Translations under genes and position numbers: made by a program | Shown here: positions 1-5,603 of the stretch, one piece after another | Numbering within the stretch: position 1 is the stretch's first letter | How the letters are laid out: each line of letters begins with the position of its first letter | Notes under the pieces: model-generated | What the model was told of the DNA's origin: nothing | What the model saw: only the letters and a program-made list of their open reading frames with translations | The model's database searches: none | Assembly: GCA_029778935.1 (NCBI GenBank) | Contig: JAKPBM010000275.1 | Coordinates: forward strand, 1 to 7,095 | Reading direction: 5' to 3' | DNA: 7,095 nt | Source of the DNA: Bacillota bacterium | GTDB lineage: Bacteria > Bacillota > Clostridia > Oscillospirales > QAMX01

Positions 1-2
1 TA

Positions 3-584
3 TCAATAGGCGTCGGCAGCACGCCCGTTTTTGGCTCGCGGAAGAATATTAAGATTACCACAAGAGAGGACTTGCCCATGGCACAGGAAACAGGCTTTGC
101 CGTCGGACAGGGGTACGACGTGCACAGGCTCGTGGAAGGGCGCAAACTCATTCTCGGCGGCGCCGACATTCCTTTTGAAAAGGGCCTTCTGGGCCACAGC
201 GACGCCGACGTCTTAGCCCACGCGGTGACGGACGCGCTGCTGGGCGCTGCCGGCATGGGGGACATCGGCACGTTGTTCCCCGACACCGATCCGGCCTACA
301 AAGGGGCCGACAGCCTGATGCTTTTGCGCGCCGTGGCGGAGCTGATTTCCGCCAGAGGCTTTCAAATCGGCAACGTGGACGCCACGGTGATTGCCCAGCG
401 GCCAAAACTCGCCCCGTACCGGGAAACCATCGTCGAAAACATGTGCCGCGCGATGGGCATTGAAAAACATCAGTTTAACTTCAAAGCCAAAACGGAGGAA
501 GGTCTTGGCTTTACCGGCGCGGGCGAGGGAATTTCCGCCCAGGCGGTGGCATTGCTTTATAAAATCGGCTCAAAACAGGGATAG
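3..584 (+). CDS. ispDF: Bifunctional IspD/IspF enzyme, 3' part (complete IspF domain, C-terminal tail of IspD)
   Basis: The gene is 5'-partial. IspF converts CDP-ME 2-phosphate to MEcPP in the cytoplasmic non-mevalonate (MEP) isoprenoid pathway; IspD makes CDP-ME two steps earlier. The IspF domain starts around base 78 and is full length (168 residues counted from that Met). Numbered from that Met, it has GYDVHR with metal ligands D14 and H16, HSDADVLAH with third ligand H48, [11 protein letters not shown] (62-72), and the C-terminal [14 protein letters not shown] (139-152). The frame is open from base 3, and the 25 preceding codons read ...[17 protein letters not shown], which matches the usual IspD C-terminal pattern (GS..NIK.TT.EDL..A). 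No stop separates the two, so a fusion is the simplest reading; IspDF fusions are known in other bacteria. The IspD catalytic part lies outside the window. The ATG at 78 would be chosen if only IspF were considered. The IspF assignment is near certain and the fusion is likely. Confidence 0.9.
   Translation, partial: SIGVGSTPVFGSRKNIKITTREDLPMAQETGFAVGQGYDVHRLVEGRKLILGGADIPFEKGLLGHSDADVLAHAVTDALLGAAGMGDIGTLFPDTDPAYKGADSLMLLRAVAELISARGFQIGNVDATVIAQRPKLAPYRETIVENMCRAMGIEKHQFNFKAKTEEGLGFTGAGEGISAQAVALLYKIGSKQG
63..80 (+). promoter_or_regulatory. Possible internal ribosome binding site and start for stand-alone IspF
   Basis: AGAGAGGA at 63-70 is a fair Shine-Dalgarno sequence, 7 bases before the ATG at 78. 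It lies inside the open frame that continues from the IspD-like tail. It could allow separate IspF to be made from the same message, or be a chance match because the codons for Thr-Arg-Glu-Asp are purine-rich. An in-frame TTG at 72 is too close to this site to be a good start. Confidence 0.3.
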
Positions 585-596
585 AAGGTGCTTTGC

Positions 597-1733
597 ATGA
601 AAACGATCAAAGTCGGCATCGTCGGTGCCCGGGGAAGATCCACTTTGGCGGGGTTCCGCGCCATCGAAGGTGTGGAAGTGTCGGCCATCTGCGACTTGAA
701 CGAGGAAGTCCTGAACCAGATGGGCGATCTGGCCGGCGTCCCCCAAGAGCGGCGCTTCCGCATCTACGATGACATGCTGGAATGCGACATCGACGCCGTC
801 GTCATCGCCACGCCCATGCAGCTGCATGTGCCCCAGGCCATTGCCGCCATGGAAGCGGGCAAGCACGTTTTGTCGGAAGTGACCGCGGGCGTGACCATGG
901 ATGAGCTTTGGTGGCTTATCGAGACGAAGGAGAAGTACAACGTCACCTACATGCTGGCGGAAAACTACTGTTACACGCCGGCGGTGCAGCTGGTAGCCGC
1001 CCTTCGTCAGAAGGGGTTCTTCGGCGACCCGTTCTACGCCGAAGGGGAGTATCTCCACGACGTGTCGCACCTTGCCGTTTACGACAACGGCAAAACCTCC
1101 TGGCGCAGCTTCTGGCAGCTTGGCAAGCGGGGCAGCTTTTATCCGACCCATTCGGTCGGTCCTGTCATGCTCTGGCTGCCTGACGACAGGATTACGGAAA
1201 TCTCCTGTTTCGGCACCGGCGGGCAGTTTTTCAAGCCCGAACTGCGGCAGGACGAGCTGACCGTCACCATGTGCCGGCTGGAAAGCGGCGCTCTGGCGAA
1301 AATCACCGTCGCCTGCAAAGCGCCCCGCCCGCACAACATGCACGCCTACTTGCTGCAGGGCACCAAAGGCTGCTACGAAGCGCCCAGAGGTTTCGGCGAC
1401 GACCATAAAATCTGGCTGGAAGGCTTCGGCGACCCCGACAAAACCGAATGGCAGAGCCTTTGGAACTTCAAAGAGCATTTACCCGAGCGGTACAAAAACC
1501 CGCCGGAAGCGGCCAAAACAGCCGGCCACCAGGGCGGCGACTTCTTCCTCGTGCAGGACTTTGTCGACGCCATCCGCACCGGCGAAGAGCCGTTCTGCAA
1601 CGTCTACCGCGCGGCGGAATGGACGGCGGTGGGCCTTTTGAGCGAGCTTTCCGTGCAAAACGGCGGCAGGGCCATCAGCGTGCCCCATTTCCGCAAAAAC
1701 ATGCCCAAAACGGAGCAGATTGTTCGCCTGTAA
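597..1733 (+). CDS. Gfo/Idh/MocA family NAD(P)-binding protein, GH109-like
   Basis: Predicted 378-residue cytoplasmic protein with an N-terminal Rossmann fold and a C-terminal alpha/beta substrate domain, the usual size for the family. Visible features are the dinucleotide loop GIVGARGRS (7-15), the acidic end of strand 2 at D33, ATPMQLH (71-77) and AGKHVLSEV (87-95). The usual EKP motif, whose lysine serves dehydrogenases in catalysis, is replaced by E94-V95-T96. ENYCY (122-126), AEGEYLHD (148-155), YPTHSVGP (182-189) and GHQGGDF (310-316) resemble the GH109 branch, which uses bound NAD+ to hydrolyse alpha-N-acetylgalactosaminides by a redox-elimination mechanism. Glycosidase activity is therefore possible, but sugar dehydrogenase or lyase activity is not excluded. 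The start is the ATG at 597 because AGAAGGTG (583-590) sits just upstream; GTG at 588 lies within that SD. It follows ispDF by 12 bases and precedes a GNAT gene by 12. No signal peptide is seen. The family is certain; the substrate is unknown. Confidence 0.9.
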   Translation: MKTIKVGIVGARGRSTLAGFRAIEGVEVSAICDLNEEVLNQMGDLAGVPQERRFRIYDDMLECDIDAVVIATPMQLHVPQAIAAMEAGKHVLSEVTAGVTMDELWWLIETKEKYNVTYMLAENYCYTPAVQLVAALRQKGFFGDPFYAEGEYLHDVSHLAVYDNGKTSWRSFWQLGKRGSFYPTHSVGPVMLWLPDDRITEISCFGTGGQFFKPELRQDELTVTMCRLESGALAKITVACKAPRPHNMHAYLLQGTKGCYEAPRGFGDDHKIWLEGFGDPDKTEWQSLWNFKEHLPERYKNPPEAAKTAGHQGGDFFLVQDFVDAIRTGEEPFCNVYRAAEWTAVGLLSELSVQNGGRAISVPHFRKNMPKTEQIVRL

Positions 1734-1745
1734 GGAGTTACATAT

Positions 1746-2339
1746 ATGATCGACAAAAGCGTTCCCTTTATCGGCGTTCTCATGGTATGCCAGAACCCTG
1801 CCCGGCGGGAAGTCATCCTTCCGGAAGGGTATACGATTATAGGCTATCAGCCCGGCATGGAGGAAACCTGGGCCGAGCTGCAGTATGCATCCGGCCATAC
1901 AGAAACGGCCGAAAAGGCAAGGGCCATCTTTGAAAGCGAGTTTCTTACGCGGCCGGATTTACTTCCGACCCGCTGCCTGTTTGTATTAAATCCGGAAGGG
2001 AAGGCCGCCGCCACGGCGTCCCTTTGGGAAGGCAAGCACCTTGGCGAAACGCTGCCCCGCATCCACTGGGTCTGCACCCGGCCGGAAGAGCGGCGGAAGG
2101 GCCTGGCCATGGCGGTGATGTCGCACCTTTTGAACATGGCGGCGAAGCTGGGCGGCCCCGTTTACCTTACAACCCAAACCCAAAGCTGGCCGGCCATCGG
2201 CATGTATCTGAAACTGGGCTTTGCGCCGTATATGGGCCCCAAACCGCCCAACTGGAAAGTGCTCACCGGCGGCGATTTTGCCGAAGAAAACGAGCGGGCC
2301 TGGAACATCATTTTTGAAAAGCTGGGGAGCGTGAAGTAA
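1746..2339 (+). CDS. GNAT family N-acetyltransferase (first copy)
   Basis: Predicted 197-residue cytoplasmic acyltransferase that would move an acetyl group from acetyl-CoA to an unidentified amine. The core runs from about residue 25 (LPEGYTI) to 165. The acetyl-CoA pyrophosphate loop is R116-R-K-G119-L-A121, matching Q/R-x-x-G-x-G/A, after the strand IHWVCT (106-111). The C-terminal part PAIGMYLKLGFAPYM (149-163) is the usual motif-B strand and helix, followed by a tail to 197. The SD AAGGAG (1732-1737) overlaps the stop codon of the preceding oxidoreductase gene and lies 8 bases before ATG 1746, implying coupled translation. An internal ATG at 1782 has no SD. The N-terminus MIDKSVPFIGVLMV resembles a clostridial GNAT subfamily I recall, which supports the longer start. 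The substrate cannot be inferred. It shares layout with the GNAT at 5042-5593. Confidence 0.88.
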   Translation: MIDKSVPFIGVLMVCQNPARREVILPEGYTIIGYQPGMEETWAELQYASGHTETAEKARAIFESEFLTRPDLLPTRCLFVLNPEGKAAATASLWEGKHLGETLPRIHWVCTRPEERRKGLAMAVMSHLLNMAAKLGGPVYLTTQTQSWPAIGMYLKLGFAPYMGPKPPNWKVLTGGDFAEENERAWNIIFEKLGSVK

Positions 2340-2341
2340 AG

Positions 2342-2368
2342 CCAAAAAGTCAAAACTTTTCGGAAAAG
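2342..2368 (+). promoter_or_regulatory. Two overlapping alternative hairpins before the citrate synthase SD
   Basis: In the 39-base gap, AAAAGT (2345-2350) can pair with ACTTTT (2355-2360) across a CAAA loop. CC (2342-2343) and GG (2362-2363) extend this stem beyond one A-C mismatch. Alternatively, CTTTT (2356-2360) can pair with AAAAG (2364-2368) across a CGG loop, covering the first part of the SD. The two cannot form together. Both stems are AT-rich and short, so stability is doubtful and any regulatory role is inference. Confidence 0.25.
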
Positions 2369-2381
2369 GAGGTATCCTGTG
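2364..2381 (+). promoter_or_regulatory. Strong Shine-Dalgarno that fixes a GTG start for citrate synthase
   Basis: AAAAGGAGGT at 2364-2373 is close to the perfect anti-16S complement. GGAGG ends 6 bases before GTG 2379. This decides the non-ATG start, since the next in-frame ATGs fall well inside the conserved domain. Confidence 0.8.
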
Positions 2382-3746
2382 AAGCTGGATCCGAAATTTG
2401 CTGAAATTACGCCCAAACTCAAAGAATTGGCGGACCTCTGCCGCAAACATGACTGGATTGACCCGGAACTGTACGCCAAATACGACGTCAAACGCGGGCT
2501 GCGGGACATTAACGGCCAGGGCGTTCTGGCGGGGCTGACGGAGATTTCCGAAGTGCGCGCCTTTCAAACCGTCAACGGCGAGCGAATCCCCTGCGAGGGC
2601 AAGCTGTTTTACCGCGGGTACGACGTGGAGGAACTGGTGGAAGCCTACCGAAAGGAAAAACGCTTCGGGTTTGAGGAAACGACGTATCTGCTGCTGTTCG
2701 GCGAGCTTCCGACCCAAAGCCAGCTGGACGAGTTTTGCGCCATGCTGAGCCAGTACCGCACCCTGCCCACAAGTTTCGTCCGCGACATCATCCTCAAAGC
2801 GCCCAGCCGCGATATGATGAACACGCTAGCCCGAAGTGTTCTGACCCTGTACGCCTACGATGCCAACGGCGACGACACGTCGCCCGAAAACGTCCTAAGG
2901 CAGTGCCTGCAGCTCATTGCGCTGTTCCCCATGCTCTCCGTCTACGCCTACCAGGCCTACCGGCACTACCACGACGGGCAGAGCCTGTTTATCCATGTGC
3001 CCGACCAGAAGCTGTCCACGGCGCAAAACATCCTGCACCTGTTAAGGCCGGACAGCAAGTATTCGCCGCTGGAAGCCGAAGTGCTGGACATCGCGCTGGT
3101 GCTCCACGCCGAGCACGGCGGCGGCAACAACTCCACCTTCGCCACCCGGGTTATTACCTCCTCGGGCACGGACACCTACTCTACCATCGCGGCGGCGTTG
3201 GGTTCCCTCAAAGGCCCGCGGCACGGCGGCGCCAACCTGCGGGTAATCCAGATGTTCGAGGATTTGAAAGCAAACGTCAAGGACTGGACGGACGACGAGG
3301 AAATCTCCGCCTACCTGCTGAAGCTTTTGCGCAAGGAAGCCTTCGACCGCTCGGGCCTCATCTACGGCATGGGCCACGCCGTCTACTCCATTTCCGACCC
3401 CCGGGCCAAGGTGTTCAAAAAGTTTGTGCAGGAACTTTCCGCCGAAAAGGCAAAGGACGCCGAGTTCGCCCTCTATGCGAAGGTGGAAGACCTGGCCCCG
3501 AAAGTCATCGCCAAAGAGCGGAAAATTTACAAAGGCGTAAGCGCCAACGTGGACTTTTACAGCGGATTTGCCTACAGCCTGCTGGATTTGCCCATGGAGC
3601 TGTACACCCCCATCTTCGCCATCGCCCGTATTGCCGGCTGGAGCGCCCACCGGCTGGAGGAAATCATCAACAACGGAAAAATTATACGCCCGGCGTATAA
3701 AAGCATATCAACGGAGCGACCGTACGTCAGCCTGGCGGAAAGATAA
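2379..3746 (+). CDS. gltA: Citrate synthase (possibly citrate/2-methylcitrate synthase)
   Basis: Predicted 455-residue cytoplasmic enzyme that condenses acetyl-CoA with oxaloacetate to citrate. In an anaerobe it would chiefly feed 2-oxoglutarate and glutamate synthesis. The whole family domain is present. GLRDINGQGVLAGLT (40-54) and GKLFYRGYDVEEL (74-86) open it. HAEHGGGN (243-250) carries the substrate-binding histidine H246. GPRHGGAN (279-286) carries catalytic H282, GMGHAVYSISDPRA (330-343) catalytic H333, and NVDFYSG (390-396) catalytic D392. ARIAGWSAHRLEE (416-428) and IIRPAYK (435-441) close it. The N-terminal 40 residues, including ELADLCRKHDWIDPELYAKYDVK, match the longer clostridial form rather than the E. 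coli type. All catalytic residues are intact. The start is GTG with a very strong SD. 2-Methylcitrate synthase activity cannot be excluded from sequence alone, but no propionate-pathway gene is nearby. pepT follows after 45 bases with a possible terminator between. Confidence 0.95.
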   Translation: MKLDPKFAEITPKLKELADLCRKHDWIDPELYAKYDVKRGLRDINGQGVLAGLTEISEVRAFQTVNGERIPCEGKLFYRGYDVEELVEAYRKEKRFGFEETTYLLLFGELPTQSQLDEFCAMLSQYRTLPTSFVRDIILKAPSRDMMNTLARSVLTLYAYDANGDDTSPENVLRQCLQLIALFPMLSVYAYQAYRHYHDGQSLFIHVPDQKLSTAQNILHLLRPDSKYSPLEAEVLDIALVLHAEHGGGNNSTFATRVITSSGTDTYSTIAAALGSLKGPRHGGANLRVIQMFEDLKANVKDWTDDEEISAYLLKLLRKEAFDRSGLIYGMGHAVYSISDPRAKVFKKFVQELSAEKAKDAEFALYAKVEDLAPKVIAKERKIYKGVSANVDFYSGFAYSLLDLPMELYTPIFAIARIAGWSAHRLEEIINNGKIIRPAYKSISTERPYVSLAER

Positions 3747-3765
3747 GGCCCGCCAGGCTTCCTTT
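3729..3765 (+). terminator. Candidate weak intrinsic terminator or 3' hairpin at the end of citrate synthase
   Basis: AGCCTGGCGG (3729-3738) and CCGCCAGGCT (3750-3759) form a perfect 10-bp GC-rich stem with an 11-base loop that contains the TAA stop (3744-3746). TTCCTTT follows, a pyrimidine run interrupted by CC, so termination is probably partial. The left arm lies in the last codons of the gene. It could also protect the 3' end from exonucleases. Confidence 0.45.
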
Positions 3766-3791
3766 GGCCGCTGGAACAGGAGTATTTCCGC

Positions 3792-5057
3792 ATGAGAATT
3801 GACGAAAACAAGCTGCTTTCCCGTTTTCTTTCCTATGTCCGCGAAAACACCATGGCGGACGAAGAATCCCCCGCCGCGCCCAGCTCCGAATGCCAGATGG
3901 TTTTTGCAAAGAAGCTGGCTAAAGAGCTGGAGGAACTGGGCCTAAGCGATGTCACCCTGTCGCCCTACGGGGTGGTGATGGCGACGCTGCCGGCTACCCA
4001 AGGCTATGAACACCTGCCGACCATCGGATTTATCGCGCATATGGACACCATCCCCGAGTTTTCTGGCGAAAACGTCAACCCCCGGGTCATTCAAAACTAC
4101 GACGGCGGCGACATCGTGCTCAACGAGGAAAAAGGCATCGTCACGCGGGTGGATGAGTTTCCCGTTCTGCCCGCTCTGACCGGGCAGACGCTGATTGTCA
4201 CCGACGGGACCACCGTTTTAGGCGCCGACGACAAGGCCGGCATGGCCGCCATTATTACGGCGGCGGAGTACCTTCTCGCCCATCCCGAAGTGCCCCACGG
4301 GCGCATCCGCCTGGGCTTCACGCCCGACGAGGAAATCGGCCGGGGCACGGAAAACTTCGACATCAAAGCCTTCGACGCCGCCTGGGCGTACACCATCGAC
4401 GGCGGCGGGCTGGGCGAGCTTTCCTACGAAACATTCAACGCCGCCGCTGCGACGGTGGAGATTCAGGGCAAAAGCGTCCACCCCGGCAGCGCCAAAAACA
4501 TCATGATCAACGCCGCCATGCTGGCCGTGGAGTTCCAGTCTATGCTTCCGGCGGACGAAGTGCCGGAGAAAACCGAAGGCTACGAAGGCTTTATCCACCT
4601 GACCCAGCTGAACGCGTCGGTGGAAAACGCCACTTTGTCTTATATCCTGCGGGATTTTGAAACGGCGGGGCTGGAACGGCGCAAAAACCTTCTGCGCCAG
4701 GCGGCGGAGAAAATCAACGGGCGCTGCGGAAAACAGCTCGTCACCGTGCAGATCAAAGACCAGTATCCCAACTTGAAAAACGGGATTCCCGATATGTCCA
4801 TTGTGGAGCGGGCGGCCAACGCCATTAAAAAGGTCACGGGCAGCAACGCTATTTTCCGCCCGGTGCGAGGCGGGACGGACGGGTCCATGCTCTCCGCCAA
4901 AGGGCTTCCGACGCCCAACTTCTTTACGGGCGGCTACTTCGCCCACGGCCGGCACGAGCTGTGCGTGCTGGAACACATGTGTCTCTCCGCCGAAACGGTG
5001 CTGGAGATAGCGGTAAGTCTTGCAAAAGAAGGAGAAAGAAAATGGCGAAACAGTTAA
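3792..5057 (+). CDS. pepT: Peptidase T (tripeptide aminopeptidase, M20 family)
   Basis: Predicted 421-residue cytoplasmic di-zinc aminopeptidase that removes the N-terminal residue from tripeptides, feeding amino acids from peptide uptake. Family motifs are complete. GFIAHMDT (79-86) carries metal ligand H83 and D85. TDGTTVLGADDKAGMA (137-152) carries bridging D146. GFTPDEEIGRG (175-185) carries base E180 and ligand E181. YTIDGG (200-205) carries D203, and HGRHE (385-389) carries ligand H388. The dimerisation (lid) domain lies between about 210 and 325, with GKSVHPGSAKN (226-236). It is about a dozen residues longer than E. coli PepT (about 408), mainly at the N-terminus and the C-terminal tail. 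The SD AGGAG (3778-3782) lies 9 bases before ATG 3792. Its last 16 bases overlap the next gene's start, so that the SD of the second GNAT lies inside pepT. No signal peptide is present. The assignment is firm. Confidence 0.95.
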   Translation: MRIDENKLLSRFLSYVRENTMADEESPAAPSSECQMVFAKKLAKELEELGLSDVTLSPYGVVMATLPATQGYEHLPTIGFIAHMDTIPEFSGENVNPRVIQNYDGGDIVLNEEKGIVTRVDEFPVLPALTGQTLIVTDGTTVLGADDKAGMAAIITAAEYLLAHPEVPHGRIRLGFTPDEEIGRGTENFDIKAFDAAWAYTIDGGGLGELSYETFNAAAATVEIQGKSVHPGSAKNIMINAAMLAVEFQSMLPADEVPEKTEGYEGFIHLTQLNASVENATLSYILRDFETAGLERRKNLLRQAAEKINGRCGKQLVTVQIKDQYPNLKNGIPDMSIVERAANAIKKVTGSNAIFRPVRGGTDGSMLSAKGLPTPNFFTGGYFAHGRHELCVLEHMCLSAETVLEIAVSLAKEGERKWRNS

Positions 5058-5593
5058 AAATGTGGCGGCCGGCCGACCTTCCGATTCCAAGCACGGTCCT
5101 GCCCGCCGGTTTCACCCTTCGCACCATGCGCAAAGGCGAGGAAGCCGACTGGAGCTTCTGCTGTCTGGGGCAGTTCGGCGTGGAAGACGCCACGGCCGAG
5201 TTCTTCCATCAGCGGATGGACATGAAAACCATCCTGCGGAAAGAAGTGTTCTTCGTCTGCGAAAACGACCGCCCCGTCGGCACGGCCACGGCCCAGCGGC
5301 GCGACGGCGAGCCGTTTTTGCATTACATCGCCGTGCACCCCGACTGGCGCGGAAAAAAGCTGGGCGCGCCGCTGATTGCCGCCGTGCTGGCCCATCACGC
5401 GGCCAACGGCCGGTACGGCTGCTACCTGTATACCGACGATTTCCGTCTTCCGGCGATTAAGCTTTATCTGAGCTTGGGTTATAAGCCCATCTACTGGACC
5501 GACGACGCCGACGAGCGCTGGACGAAGATTGCCGAAACTCTCGGCATTCCCAAGCCCGCCGCTTTGACGCCGGAGCTGAAACCCATCGAGTAG
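5042..5593 (+). CDS. GNAT family N-acetyltransferase (second copy)
   Basis: Predicted 183-residue cytoplasmic GNAT protein, substrate unknown. It has LPAGFTLR (20-27), a strand VFFVCEND (69-76), HYIAVHPDWRGKKLGAPLI (94-112) as the acetyl-CoA loop and following helix, and PAIKLYLSLGYKPIYW (137-152) as the C-terminal core. The loop reads R103-G-K-K106-L-G108, so the first glycine of Q/R-x-x-G-x-G is lysine; RGKKLG occurs in other GNATs, so this does not imply inactivity. The start is ATG 5042, because AAGGAG (5029-5034) lies 7 bases upstream and the homologous region begins shortly after. An upstream in-frame ATG at 4961 would give a long extension shadowing pepT, and is rejected. It overlaps pepT by 16 bases, suggesting coupled translation, and the next gene starts 10 bases after its stop. 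Its order of elements parallels the GNAT at 1746-2339, which suggests the same subfamily. Confidence 0.88.
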   Translation: MAKQLKMWRPADLPIPSTVLPAGFTLRTMRKGEEADWSFCCLGQFGVEDATAEFFHQRMDMKTILRKEVFFVCENDRPVGTATAQRRDGEPFLHYIAVHPDWRGKKLGAPLIAAVLAHHAANGRYGCYLYTDDFRLPAIKLYLSLGYKPIYWTDDADERWTKIAETLGIPKPAALTPELKPIE

Positions 5594-5603
5594 GAGGCGG
5601 AGT

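Noticed and set aside
588..599. GTG at 588 as start of the Gfo/Idh/MocA gene
   Set aside because: The GTG is part of the SD AGAAGGTG. ATG 597 has proper spacing and begins right at the Rossmann strand (MKTIKVGIVG).
570..1478. Minus-strand open frame of 302 codons
   Set aside because: It is antisense to the Gfo/Idh/MocA gene, which is firmly recognised, and has no motif of its own.
2314..2342. Promoter-like pair before citrate synthase: TTGAAA (2314-2319), 17 bases, TAAAGC (2337-2342)
   Set aside because: The -35 match is good, but the -10 is poor and the -35 lies in the coding end of the GNAT gene. It is too weak to list without transcript start data.
2735..3700. Plus-strand open frame of 321 codons in another frame within citrate synthase
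   Set aside because: Its product is dominated by Arg, Pro, His and Ala, typical of a shifted GC-rich frame. Citrate synthase motifs are unbroken in the true frame.
4961..5041. ATG at 4961 as start of the second GNAT
   Set aside because: It would add 27 residues encoded antiphase within conserved pepT sequence and lacks an SD; ATG 5042 has AAGGAG at good spacing.
4218..5090. Minus-strand open frame of 290 codons
   Set aside because: It is a shadow of pepT; there is no recognisable domain and the real gene is complete on the other strand.
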